DNA of 50,590 nucleotides from a virus: the IMG/VR virus record IMGVR_UViG_3300044837_000106, positions 1 to 50,590 of that record. One strand, 5' to 3'. Of the stretch, positions 31,966-40,568 are shown piece after piece; position 1 is the first letter of the stretch; each line of letters starts with the position of its first letter. A model generated the notes under the pieces. It did no database searches. It saw only the letters and a program-made list of their open reading frames with translations, and was not told where the DNA came from. Position numbers and translations under genes: made by a program.

Positions 31966-32475
31966 TCAGACGTGCTTCCAGATCTTCCGTCCAATGATCT
32001 TGTTGATGGTGCTCCAGGCCAGGTCATGGTGCTCGGCCAGAGCTGCCCGGCTGAGGCTGGAAGATCTGATCTTCTGGACGATTTCCTCCGTCAACTTCGA
32101 GGAATGGTGGGCGGATCCATGAGGGCGTCGGAGCTTGTCGGCCGTGTCCTGGTTGTTGTCGGAGGGGCTTCCTGAGAAGAGGTGGCCTTCATAGCGGACA
32201 CAAAAAGGAGCGTCGCAGTGGTGGAGAACCCAGAGGTCTCCCAGGTCCTCCACGAAGTGCTTGAAGGCCCAGATGTGTGCTCCGATCATCCGGGGGTTCC
32301 CGGATTCGGTGTAGGTGCCGTCCCAGAATTTCCCGTAGGGGAGAATGGGCGGAATGTGACGGGATCCGGTCCAGGACCAGCAGGGCCCGAGGTCTGGCCG
32401 ATGAGCCGGAATCGGACCGTTCTTGTCGACCTTGGACCAGAACCGGTCCTCGATAGGTACTGCTCTACGGGGCAT
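31966..32475 (-). CDS. HNH homing endonuclease
   Basis: The 169-residue product contains RFWSKVDKNG, CWSWTGS and then VLHHCDAPFCV with GHLFSGSPSDNNQDTADK, the His-Me finger core of phage HNH endonucleases. The usual N-P between CV and H is replaced by RYEG, so activity is not certain. The C-terminus (KLTEEIVQKIRSSS, then STINKIIGRKIWKHV) is the DNA-binding helix region common in this family. It opposes all neighbouring genes, leaves a one-base gap to the effector gene and is visibly less GC-rich than its surroundings, all signs of a selfish insertion. I chose ATG 32475; codons upstream run into the next gene. Confidence 0.87.
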   Translation of the reverse strand: MPRRAVPIEDRFWSKVDKNGPIPAHRPDLGPCWSWTGSRHIPPILPYGKFWDGTYTESGNPRMIGAHIWAFKHFVEDLGDLWVLHHCDAPFCVRYEGHLFSGSPSDNNQDTADKLRRPHGSAHHSSKLTEEIVQKIRSSSLSRAALAEHHDLAWSTINKIIGRKIWKHV

Positions 32476-32500
32476 GAGCCCAAACATACCAAGGAATGGG

Positions 32501-33220
32501 GTGGTCAGGATTCTCCTCGAAACAGCCGAGATGAGGCTTGCTGAGACACCTGATCGGATCATCATGGTGATTCCTGGGCTCAAGCCGAACAGGGCTCGGG
32601 CCTGTGCGCTCGCTGCGGTACGCGAATGTCGTAGGAAAATGCCCAAGATGAGTGGAGCATCTGCGGCAAGGTTGCAGCCGCTCTACGGGAAGGGGTTCTT
32701 TGGGTTGTCCTGGCTGGACTCCTACGTCTTCTTCCAGGACCACGGCATCCGGCCGTTCACCATGCGCAGTCTGGCGGGGAAGGTGATCCCGATGTGGATC
32801 AACGACCCCACCGGTTCGGAGCGGGCCAAGAACCCCAAGGCCAAGGTGCGCGTCACCATGTCCGGCCAGACCCAGATCCTGATCTTCCGTAAGGCGGCGG
32901 CCATCGGCCAGCGGATCACGAAGTACGGACGGGACAAGGTCACCGGCGCCCGCATCGTGATCTCCGACAAGCCCGCCTCGTACCCGGGTGCTCCCGGCCG
33001 CATCGGAGTCCGGGAGGCGGCCAACCCCCGTACGACGCCCGGCCGCCAGGGAGGCCAGATCGCCCGGGGCAACGGGGGTGTCCGCTGGCGCCATCCGGGG
33101 ACCGCACCGCGATTGTTCCTGAACAACGCGGTCACCCTGGCCGCCCAGTGGAATGGGATCATGCCGACCCGCGTGTACCTGTGCGACGGGAACTGGCGCA
33201 ACCAGATCAAGGTGCCCTGA
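32501..33220 (+). CDS. Tail-completion/neck protein (HK97 gp10-like by position)
   Basis: I chose the GTG at 32501, preceded by AAGGA; an in-frame ATG at 32423 overlaps the HNH gene. The 239-residue product has a helical start and PLYGKGFFGLSWLDSYVFFQDHGIRPFTM in the centre, then a basic C-terminal part (GRQGGQIARGNGGVRWRHPG). Its place before the tail terminator matches the gp10-like neck or tail-completion proteins of other phages. The first 220 bp use more A/T-ending codons than the rest, suggesting replacement or co-conversion with the HNH insertion. The stop overlaps the next ATG. Confidence 0.6.
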   Translation: MVRILLETAEMRLAETPDRIIMVIPGLKPNRARACALAAVRECRRKMPKMSGASAARLQPLYGKGFFGLSWLDSYVFFQDHGIRPFTMRSLAGKVIPMWINDPTGSERAKNPKAKVRVTMSGQTQILIFRKAAAIGQRITKYGRDKVTGARIVISDKPASYPGAPGRIGVREAANPRTTPGRQGGQIARGNGGVRWRHPGTAPRLFLNNAVTLAAQWNGIMPTRVYLCDGNWRNQIKVP

Positions 33221-33861
33221 TGTACATCACTCCCCTCAAGACGATCCTCGCCGAGGCTCTCAAGGAGACCTTCGACGGCTCCTTCCCGCTGCCTGAGTTC
33301 CGGGAGACCCACGTCGACCCGGACTACCCGGTCGAGAAGCAGGACTACCCGGCGATCTGGGTCGACTACGACGACACACAGCCCCTCCTGAAGGCGGGTA
33401 TCTCCCACCGGGAGACCGTCAGCTCCACGGGCACCACGGTGGCCCCGTTCACCCGCTGGCGCTTCCAGGGGTACATCTCGCTGACCGTGATCGCTCTGAA
33501 CTCACTGGAGCGTGACCGGCTCTTCGACCAGATGGTCCGGGTGGTGGCCTTCGGCGAGGAGGACTCGGTCGTCGGCCGGTTCCGGTACTACATCTCGAAC
33601 AACGACCTGATCGCGGCCAACCTCCAGACGGACAAGATCGAGATCCGGGGGAACGCGGCAGCTCCCGGCACCCCCTGGGGCACCGACGAGATGATGTACG
33701 AGCGGTCGCTGAATCTGGAGATCATCGGGGAGTTCGTCCCCGACCCGGAGACCGGCACGCTCGTCCCGCTCTCGGCGATCATCGTGACCATGCACGAGGA
33801 GCTTCCCGGCGACGACTTCGAGGATCCGATCACCGGCACCGGTCCCACCGACTGGCACTGA
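33220..33861 (+). CDS. Tail terminator protein, probable
   Basis: The ATG overlaps the upstream stop (TGATG). The 213-residue product has an N-terminal helix (YITPLKTILAEALKETF) and a beta-rich core (PAIWVDYDD, WRFQGYISLTVIALNSLERDRLFDQMV), the alpha/beta pattern of tail-terminator proteins that cap the tail tube and stop sheath growth. It lies immediately before the sheath gene, the usual place. It has a C-terminal extension of about 40 acidic residues. The assignment is by order and fold pattern. Confidence 0.65.
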   Translation: MYITPLKTILAEALKETFDGSFPLPEFRETHVDPDYPVEKQDYPAIWVDYDDTQPLLKAGISHRETVSSTGTTVAPFTRWRFQGYISLTVIALNSLERDRLFDQMVRVVAFGEEDSVVGRFRYYISNNDLIAANLQTDKIEIRGNAAAPGTPWGTDEMMYERSLNLEIIGEFVPDPETGTLVPLSAIIVTMHEELPGDDFEDPITGTGPTDWH

Positions 33862-33865
33862 TTGC

Positions 33866-33899
33866 TGTCCTTCGAGGGGCCGCACCTCGGAAGGGGTGG
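33866..33899 (+). promoter_or_regulatory. Late-promoter-like element P11
   Basis: TGTCC at 33866-33870, 21 bp, then AGGGGTGG at 33892-33899. A second AGGGGTGG at 33927-33934 lacks the TGT half and serves as ribosome site for the sheath gene. Confidence 0.62.
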
Positions 33900-33939
33900 A
33901 AGCCCGATCTAGCCACCGGTCCCGGAGGGGTGGAAAACC

Positions 33940-35502
33940 TTGCCTGACTTCACCAGTTACGTCCCGCCGGGCGTGTACGTACAAGACACGTCCCAGCCGG
34001 TGGTCACACCGACCACCATCACCACGAACGTCGTGACGGTGATCGGTCCGGCGATCGGTTACCAGACGAACACCGAGCAGGTCCAGGTCTACTGGAACAG
34101 CAACACTGCTCTGGCCAAGCGCGGCATCTTCGTCACGGCCGTCACCGGACCTCCTGCGATCGGTGCTCCGGTCGTCAAGGACGTGTCCGGTGTCACCATG
34201 ACCCCCGGTGTCGACTACGCGTTCGTGGTGGATGCCTCTGCCGGAGGCGGCGCGGCCAACGCCGTGACGTACATCAAGCGCCTCGGCACGTCCGAGACAC
34301 CGTCCGACCCGTCGCCCCACGGCCTCGTTGACGGCGACGTGGTGTTCGTGACGTACAACTACGCCGACACGAACTACTACGCGCCGCAGAGCTTCACCGA
34401 CCCGGCGATGATCGCGGCCACCTACGGCGCGGCGGTCACGGGTACGGCTCCGGCCAACCCGAACGCCTCCCAGGTGGTCTGCCCGCTCACCCTGGCGGCC
34501 CAGCTCGCCATGGCGAACGGCGCATCCTCGGTGCTGGCCGTGGCCACCAATCCGGCCGACGGCACGATCAAGGAACAGTTCCTCGCGGCCTACGCGAAGA
34601 TCGTCGCCGACTACCGGGCGGCCCTGATCGTCCCGCTCTTCGTGGACGGCTCCCCGGAGGACACCGGTGACCCGGCGGACGCGCACAGCGCCGCAGCGGT
34701 CCTCGCGCTCATCCAGGACGCCAACAACCACGCGGTCAGTGCGGCGGACGACGGCTACGGCCGGATCATGTTCGTCGGCGTCGAGACGAACTACGACAGC
34801 GCCACGACCAACTTCGACGCGCTGGCCACCACGATCCACTCGAAGCGCACGGTGCTGGCCTACCCGAACCAGCTCAGCTTCTACAACACGCGCCTGGCGC
34901 AGACCACGGTGGTCTCCGGCTACTACCTGGCTGCGGCCATGGCCGGTCAGCTCGCCGGGGGCGCGGTGGAGCGCGGTCTGACGAAGGTCTCGGTGACGGG
35001 CTTCAACGGCCTTCCTCCGGCTCTCGCGCAGATCCAGACGAACACCTTCAAGAACTCCCTCTCCAAGGCCGGTGTGTGCGTCCTGGAGAAGTCCTTCGGA
35101 GGCGCCCTCCAGATCCGCCACGGCCTCACCACGGACATGTCGGCCCTCACCACTCGGGAGATCTCCCTCGTGCGTATCGGGGACGTCCTGTTCGAGTCGG
35201 TCCAGACGGGCATGGACGCGGCAGGGCTCATCGGCCAGCCGATCGATGCCGACATGACCACCAAGGTCAAGGGCGCCCTCACGGGCATCCTGGAGCAGGC
35301 GATCACGGACAACGTGATCAACGACTACGGCTCGGTGGCCGTCCGGCAGCAGACCCTCCCGAGCGGGGACCCCTCCGTGATCGAGGCGCAGTTCGCCTAC
35401 CAGCCTGCCGTCCCGCTCAACTACATCACCGTGACGTTCGCGATCGATCTGACGTCGGGCCAGGTCAGCACGACCACGGACGACACCGAGACCACGGGCT
35501 GA
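33940..35502 (+). CDS. Contractile tail sheath protein
   Basis: The 520-residue product opens with YVPPGVYVQDTSQP, the N-terminal pattern of phage tail sheaths. It continues with a variable mid-domain (about 60-250) and ends with a conserved domain containing INDYGSVAVRQQTLPSGDPSVIEAQFAYQPAVPLNYITVTFAID. The sheath contracts to drive the tube through the cell wall, so this gene fixes the morphology as myovirus-like. The start is a rare TTG at 33940, seven bases after GGAGGGGTGG; no ATG or GTG in frame fits as well. Product amounts must be high despite TTG, possibly thanks to the strong ribosome site. Confidence 0.9.
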   Translation: MPDFTSYVPPGVYVQDTSQPVVTPTTITTNVVTVIGPAIGYQTNTEQVQVYWNSNTALAKRGIFVTAVTGPPAIGAPVVKDVSGVTMTPGVDYAFVVDASAGGGAANAVTYIKRLGTSETPSDPSPHGLVDGDVVFVTYNYADTNYYAPQSFTDPAMIAATYGAAVTGTAPANPNASQVVCPLTLAAQLAMANGASSVLAVATNPADGTIKEQFLAAYAKIVADYRAALIVPLFVDGSPEDTGDPADAHSAAAVLALIQDANNHAVSAADDGYGRIMFVGVETNYDSATTNFDALATTIHSKRTVLAYPNQLSFYNTRLAQTTVVSGYYLAAAMAGQLAGGAVERGLTKVSVTGFNGLPPALAQIQTNTFKNSLSKAGVCVLEKSFGGALQIRHGLTTDMSALTTREISLVRIGDVLFESVQTGMDAAGLIGQPIDADMTTKVKGALTGILEQAITDNVINDYGSVAVRQQTLPSGDPSVIEAQFAYQPAVPLNYITVTFAIDLTSGQVSTTTDDTETTG

Positions 35503-35515
35503 CGAGGAGAGGCAG

Positions 35516-36022
35516 ATGCCCCAGACCAAAGTCCGCGTAGTCGGATCGGGCTACACGACCTTCTACTACAAGGGCAAGGCCATCGCCTTTTGCGAGGGGG
35601 TGGAAGACTCCGGCCAGCGAGCGTTCTCGGACCTCGGGCAGCCGTACCAGTTCATCCACCCTCTGGGGGCAAGCCACCCGGTAGAGATCGCGACGTCCCG
35701 TGTCCTTCAGGGCGGAACGCTCATGCTCACGATCCGGGAGCTGTGGAACACCTACGTGTGGGAGCAGCTCTCCGGCCTCGCGGGGACCAAGAACATCGTG
35801 GACATCTTCCAGGTGCTCGCGAACGACCCGAACTACGTCACCTGCCAGACGGTCATCAAGCCGCCTGGCACCCAGAACAACCCGGGGGCGTGGCGCGGGA
35901 AGAACTACCACAACTGCACCGTGGTGGACATCAACGACGGCGACACCATCACGGTCGGCTCGCTGGCCGTGACCAAGGGCATCACCGTGGCGTACACCCA
36001 CACCTCGGCCCTGAACAAGTAG
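35516..36022 (+). CDS. Tail tube protein
   Basis: The 168-residue product directly follows the sheath gene and has the size and beta-rich pattern of the inner tube subunit (VVGSGYTTFYYKGKAIAFCEGV, LTIRELWNTYVWEQL, VDIFQVLANDPNYVTCQTV). The tube is the channel for DNA and injected proteins. GGAG lies before the ATG. Sheath-tube order is conserved in contractile systems, which supports the call more than sequence resemblance does. Confidence 0.8.
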   Translation: MPQTKVRVVGSGYTTFYYKGKAIAFCEGVEDSGQRAFSDLGQPYQFIHPLGASHPVEIATSRVLQGGTLMLTIRELWNTYVWEQLSGLAGTKNIVDIFQVLANDPNYVTCQTVIKPPGTQNNPGAWRGKNYHNCTVVDINDGDTITVGSLAVTKGITVAYTHTSALNK

Positions 36023-36032
36023 GACGGACGAG

Positions 36033-36572
36033 ATGAGCACGCAGCAGGCCAAGTCCTTCGATCCCACACTGCTGGGGCCGAAGGAGCCCGAGGACGAGCC
36101 GGGAACCCTCCGCGATGAGGAGGGCAACCTGCTGCCCTCGTTCGACCCGAAGTACGCCGAGCCCTTCATGGGTCTCGCGTACGTCGGAGCCCTCCAGACC
36201 GAGTTCGACTGGGTGGGCCACCGCTTCATCATCCGGACCCTCCGCGACGGCGAGAAGCTGGCCGTGGCCCAGATCATCCAGAAGTACTCGGACACGATGG
36301 GCGCGGACCGCGCGTACGCCTGTGCCATCGCGGCCATGTGCGTCATCCACGTGGACGGCGAGGAGCTGCCGATCCCGATCGGCGAGTCCCGCAAGGCGTA
36401 CGAGTGGGGTCTTCAGCGCTTCAGCTACGTCATGGAGAACTGGTTCTCCCCGACGGTGAACCGGGTCTTCAACGAGTACCTGACGCTGGAGGACCTGGCC
36501 GTCCAGGTGGTGGAGGCCATGGGAAAAGCATCAGCCCCCGAGGGCTCGACTCCTTCGTTGAACGACATCTGA
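36033..36572 (+). CDS. Tail assembly chaperone, short form
   Basis: The 179-residue zero-frame product is mainly helical (IRTLRDGEKLAVAQIIQKYSD, AYACAIAAMCVIHVDGEELPI, TLEDLAVQVVEAMG) and acidic, typical of the lambda gpG-like chaperone that coats the tape measure during tail assembly. It lies between tube and tape measure genes, the standard location. Near its end it contains the slippery heptamer that produces the long form. The ATG follows GGACG. Confidence 0.82.
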   Translation: MSTQQAKSFDPTLLGPKEPEDEPGTLRDEEGNLLPSFDPKYAEPFMGLAYVGALQTEFDWVGHRFIIRTLRDGEKLAVAQIIQKYSDTMGADRAYACAIAAMCVIHVDGEELPIPIGESRKAYEWGLQRFSYVMENWFSPTVNRVFNEYLTLEDLAVQVVEAMGKASAPEGSTPSLNDI

Positions 36573-37066
36573 GGCTGGCCGAGGCCCGGGGGCTCCTGAA
36601 GGGCGAGTGTCTGTCCGCAGTACAGACACTCGGTCTGGAGTACCTGCGCTTCGAGGACGGCCGTCTGGCGGAGGAGAAGGAGAGCAGGCGCCTGGAGTTC
36701 CAGGCGAACCTGATCTCGACTCTCGTCAAGGGCTCCCTGGTTGCCTCCGGCGAGTACGAGGAGAAGATCCTCTTCAAGGAGCACTTCCAGCCCGACGAAT
36801 CCGCCGGGTCTTCCGACGGGGACGCGGACACCGACCTGGACTACTCCGAGGTCGAGTTCGGGACACCCGACATGGACGAGATGGCCCTTCTGGAGAGCCT
36901 GCTCGGGGACAACGCGGTCACGGTCTCAGGAGCCCCTCTGGAGGGCCCGGGGGCCGTCCAGGTGGACCGGGAGGACGACGGTCCCGACATCCCCCTGGCG
37001 CACGCCCTGGAGCCCCCGAAGGAGTTCGCTCTCCCCGAGCCCGACCCTGATGCGGAGTGGACATGA
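36033..37066 (+). CDS. Tail assembly chaperone, -1 frameshift fusion
   Basis: A -1 ribosomal slip at G-GGA-AAA (36521-36527) joins the first 165 codons to the open frame that runs to the TGA at 37064-37066, giving about 344 residues. The downstream part has helical LRLAEARGLLKGECLSAVQTLGLEYLRFEDGRLAEEKE and an acidic C-terminus (SGDGDADTDLDYSEVEF-like). It has no good start codon or ribosome site of its own, which supports frameshifted expression. The ratio of short to long form controls tail assembly in related phages. The stop overlaps the tape measure start (ATGA). Confidence 0.82.
36521..36546 (+). promoter_or_regulatory. Programmed -1 frameshift signal
   Basis: Heptamer GGGAAAA at 36521-36527 is in the correct phase (G GGA AAA). 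Five bases later a hairpin AGCCC-ccga-GGGCT (36533-36546) can stimulate slippage. Confidence 0.82.
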
Positions 37067-39630
37067 GTACTCCTGGTGAGCCGGACAGCGGCGTCACGGG
37101 CGGATACGACCTGGGACGCCTCTTCTCGCTGATGGTCCAGGGCCAGCAGAACACCAACCGGGTCATGAACGACCTGCTGGACACGACCCGGCAGTCCCTG
37201 CACGCGGCCCAGACCTTCAGCACGGGCAGCGGTTCCTCGAACGCCTACCGGGCCCGGCAGTCCATGGGTCCCGGTGCCCCCACGGCCGGACAGACCACGC
37301 AGCAGACCCTCAGGGCCACCCAGGGGACCAACGGCGTCTTCACGGTCGGCCCCCAGGGCCCGTCGAGCACGACCGTCCCCGGAAGCCCTCAGGCGCCCGC
37401 TCCCGGCCCGGGGCCGGTTCCGGGTACCCAGCCGCCCTCGGGTGGCTCCAACGCTCCCGCAGGGCCCTCCTCGAACTTCCGCGCGGTATGGGGGATCCCC
37501 ACCGCCGGGCAGACCATGGCGAACAACCTGCCGACCTCCGGCGCGGGTGCCATGTCGACCCTCCAGAACCTGACCAAGCGCACGCTGGCCCAGACGAGCC
37601 GGAACATGAACCAGGCCTTCTTCGGCGCCTGGTCCCCGTACTACCGCAGCGGGCAGGGGAACAACAATGGAGGGGGCCAGGGCGGCGGAGGGAACGGCGG
37701 AGGCGGCTCCGGCGGTGGAGGTGGCGGTGGTCAGCTCGGCATGGGCCCGTACGGCATGGGTCCCGCCGGTATGCCGCCCAACCCGCTGTACTTCGGCGGC
37801 CCCGGATCCCCTCACGGCCCCTATGGCCCCTACGGGCCGTACGGCTCAGGATCGGGCGGCGGCTCCGGTGGAGGCCATGGGGGTGGAGGTCATGGCGGAG
37901 GCGGTGGTGGTGGAGGAGGAGGCGGTGGTCACCTCTGGGGCATGAGTTCTGGCATAGGTGGCTGGCTGCGCCGTACCGTCCCCGGCCTCGACCTGGTGGA
38001 CAAGGGCTTCGCCGAGGTCAAGAGCCAGCGGAACAAGAACGAGTACTACCAGAACGTCAACGGTGGCTCGAACTTCTCCGGCTTCGGCGAGCGGATGCAC
38101 GAGGAGGCGTACGTCGCCTCCACCTCCGCCATGTTCAGCGACCAGGAGGCCCGTCAGGCCTTCAAGGGCGTCACTCGGCTCGGGTACAACGGCGTCGTCA
38201 AGAACCAGTTCTCCCGGCAGGGCGGACGCCAGGACGCGCTGAACTTCGTCTACCACGGCAAGACGTCGTACGGCGCCTCCGTCTCCGAGTCCCTCCAGGA
38301 GCTGGAGCAGGTCTCGAAGAACTCCACGCTGTCCCTCAAGGGGCTCCAGGGAGCCCTGAAGGACGTCTCCGACACGGCGGGCAAGGCGGGCGTCAACGCC
38401 CAGATGGCCCGCAAGCAGCTCATGAACCTCGTGGGCCAGGGCGAGTCGGCGGGCTACGGCGCGGGCTCGATCTCCACGGCGGCCAACCTCCAGATGGGCA
38501 AGACCTCTCTGGGTCGCTCGTACCAGGACATCGACGTCTCCGGCCAGATGAGCCAGCAGTACACGTACATGGCGTCCTCCCAGATGGGAATGACGTACAA
38601 CCAGTACACCGCCATGCAGAGCACGAGCCCGCTCGCTGCGGCTCAGGCCCGTGCCGGGCAGAACCTCTCCACCCTCAGCCAGATCTTCACCCAGGACGAG
38701 GTGAACTGGGTCAAGCAGAAGGCCCAGGCGCTCGGGGGGACGCTCGACTCCGACGCGGCTCTCTCCATCGTCCCGGAATTCCTCACGGCATTCCCGAACC
38801 ACAACATCTCCGTCATTCAGCAGCAGCTCGCCGCATTCGGCGTGGTGCAGACGGACGATCCCCAGAAGGCGCTGGCGTACGCCTTCACTCTCATGGCGGG
38901 TCAGAACGGCGATCTGGCGAATGCCCAGAAGACCGCGAAGGCCAACAAGCCGATGTCCGCGAGTGCTGCCTCCAAGCAGTCGGACCGCTCCGGATTCATC
39001 AAGGGATTCACGACGAAGAAGAGCGACGGCTCTTCCATCGGAGCGAAGATCGGCGGAGCCCTCCTCGAAACGGTGACCGCCGGGATCGTGGACGACGTCG
39101 GTACGTCCAAGGGCGACTCCAAGGCCATGAAGGCCTACAAGGACCAGGTCTCCAAGAGCGGTCAGCGCAACCCGGTCCTGGAGAACCTGCTCACCACGGT
39201 CAAGGACGACGATGAGACGAAGGTCATCGTCCACACGTCCAAGGGCGAAAGGGTGGTCTCCCTCCAGGACGCGGTCAAGAACCACGCGACCGAGGTCTCC
39301 TCGGGCCAGGCGAAGATCGTCTCCGGGAAGAACAAGGGCAAGACCGTCTCCGACCTCCTGGGGGCCGGTTCGGTCAACGCGGGTGCCAACTGGACCTCGG
39401 AGGCCTCCAAGTCCAAGGACACGTCCGGGGAGTCGCTCACCAAGTGGCAGAAGGACCACCCGAGCAAGACCGCGACAGGTACAGGCGCGGGGGCGAACGG
39501 CAAGGTCGTCGTCGACCTGTCCGACACCGCCAAGCAGCTCTTCAAGATCTCGTCGGCGACCGGCATCGCCGGGGCGAACGGAGAGGGCGCCCCGCCCCTG
39601 AACTACTACAACTGGAACGCGAACAGGTGA
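37063..39630 (+). CDS. Tape measure protein with extreme Gly-rich tract
   Basis: The 855-residue product sets tail length and is threaded inside the tube. ATG 37063 overlaps the chaperone stop; a GTG six bases upstream is less likely. N-terminal helices (about 15-55) lead to a Pro/Gln/Gly region, then a tract from about 200 to 293 made of almost pure Gly with Ser, His and GPYGPYGPYG. The rest is helical (AYVASTSAMFSDQEARQAFKG, LQELEQVSKNSTLSLKGLQGALKDVSD), rich in Gln, Ser and Ala. Tape measures are normally mostly helical, so the Gly tract is odd. At about 1.5 angstrom per residue the tail would be roughly 130 nm (family rule of thumb). Confidence 0.83.
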   Translation: MSTPGEPDSGVTGGYDLGRLFSLMVQGQQNTNRVMNDLLDTTRQSLHAAQTFSTGSGSSNAYRARQSMGPGAPTAGQTTQQTLRATQGTNGVFTVGPQGPSSTTVPGSPQAPAPGPGPVPGTQPPSGGSNAPAGPSSNFRAVWGIPTAGQTMANNLPTSGAGAMSTLQNLTKRTLAQTSRNMNQAFFGAWSPYYRSGQGNNNGGGQGGGGNGGGGSGGGGGGGQLGMGPYGMGPAGMPPNPLYFGGPGSPHGPYGPYGPYGSGSGGGSGGGHGGGGHGGGGGGGGGGGGHLWGMSSGIGGWLRRTVPGLDLVDKGFAEVKSQRNKNEYYQNVNGGSNFSGFGERMHEEAYVASTSAMFSDQEARQAFKGVTRLGYNGVVKNQFSRQGGRQDALNFVYHGKTSYGASVSESLQELEQVSKNSTLSLKGLQGALKDVSDTAGKAGVNAQMARKQLMNLVGQGESAGYGAGSISTAANLQMGKTSLGRSYQDIDVSGQMSQQYTYMASSQMGMTYNQYTAMQSTSPLAAAQARAGQNLSTLSQIFTQDEVNWVKQKAQALGGTLDSDAALSIVPEFLTAFPNHNISVIQQQLAAFGVVQTDDPQKALAYAFTLMAGQNGDLANAQKTAKANKPMSASAASKQSDRSGFIKGFTTKKSDGSSIGAKIGGALLETVTAGIVDDVGTSKGDSKAMKAYKDQVSKSGQRNPVLENLLTTVKDDDETKVIVHTSKGERVVSLQDAVKNHATEVSSGQAKIVSGKNKGKTVSDLLGAGSVNAGANWTSEASKSKDTSGESLTKWQKDHPSKTATGTGAGANGKVVVDLSDTAKQLFKISSATGIAGANGEGAPPLNYYNWNANR

Positions 39631-39633
39631 CGT

Positions 39634-40353
39634 ATGGGACTGGCCACGCTGGGGTTCGCCGGAGGTCCCGGCCTGACCTTCCGGATTGACCCCGAGTCGA
39701 TCGACTACAACGTCACGGTGCACACGTCAGTGACCAACACGGTCGGCGGCCGTGTGATCCAGGTGCTGGGCACCTCGATCTCGGACGTCACGATCCGGGG
39801 CTCCATCGGGGAGTCCCACTCCATGGGGAAGGGCAAGAACGGGGCCGAGCACGACGGCGTGTCCTGGAAGATGGCCATCGACTTCTTCCAGCGCATCCAG
39901 TCCTTCCAGATGCTCCAGAGCGCGGGCGCCAACACCCCGGGCTCGTCCTCCGGCAAGGGCTCGTTCTTCCTGAAACCAGCGACCTTCGTGTATTCCCCGA
40001 AGGGCCTGCGCTTCCAGTGCTACATCAAGGCCGTCATCGATCCCGCCGGGGACGGTTCGGCCGGTGTGGTGCACCGTGTGGGACGATCGAACTACCAGTA
40101 CGTACTGGTCCTCTTCCCGGTCCAGGAGGGCACCACCGATCTCACCAAGGCCGGTACGTCCAATGGCGTTCTGGACCAGGCGAAGGCGAAGGCTGTCGAC
40201 GCTTACATCTCCCGCATCTCGCAGGGCATCGGGTGGAAATTCACCGCGTACAACGGTGGTTCTACTCCCAGTGCCGAGTGGGAGAAGGAATTCAAGAGCA
40301 GCCACTCGGATGCAACGCCTGACACGACCCTGGACCGGGAGGACACGCAATGA
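39634..40353 (+). CDS. Tail tip/baseplate hub-proximal protein, 239 aa
   Basis: The gene follows the tape measure by three bases. The product has VIQVLGTSISDVTIRGSIGE (about 43-62), a motif of proteins at the tail tip that resemble tube subunits, then an alpha helical stretch and a beta-rich C-terminal half (FVYSPKGLRFQCYIKAV, NYQYVLVLFPVQ). It probably joins the tube to the hub. The stop overlaps the next ATG (ATGA). The role is inferred from position and this motif. Confidence 0.65.
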   Translation: MGLATLGFAGGPGLTFRIDPESIDYNVTVHTSVTNTVGGRVIQVLGTSISDVTIRGSIGESHSMGKGKNGAEHDGVSWKMAIDFFQRIQSFQMLQSAGANTPGSSSGKGSFFLKPATFVYSPKGLRFQCYIKAVIDPAGDGSAGVVHRVGRSNYQYVLVLFPVQEGTTDLTKAGTSNGVLDQAKAKAVDAYISRISQGIGWKFTAYNGGSTPSAEWEKEFKSSHSDATPDTTLDREDTQ

Positions 40354-40568
40354 CCGAGCCCGTGCACTGGGGTGCGGATGTTCCCGTTTCTCTTCCGCAG
40401 CCCCTGACCGACGACAACCCGGCCATCATCCCCATGGACGGATTCTGCTTCACGACCGGCGGAATCGCTTTCGACATGTCCCAGGCCGACTACGACCGAA
40501 TTGCCGTGCCCACCTTCGCTCCGGACAATCCGCAGCAGCCAGTGGTCAATTACGACGAGGGGCTGTAG
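40350..40568 (+). CDS. Small tail-region protein, 72 aa
   Basis: A 72-residue product overlapped at both ends by its neighbours (ATGA at the start, TAGTG at the end). It is acidic and aromatic, with PMDGFCFTTGGIAFDMSQADYDR in the middle. No family is recognised. Tight translational coupling in the hub operon supports a real baseplate assembly or structural function. Confidence 0.65.
   Translation: MTEPVHWGADVPVSLPQPLTDDNPAIIPMDGFCFTTGGIAFDMSQADYDRIAVPTFAPDNPQQPVVNYDEGL

Noticed and set aside
35586-35606. AGGGGGTGGA inside the tube gene as another late element
   Set aside because: The TGTYN half at 21 bp upstream is missing and it lies within a coding sequence.
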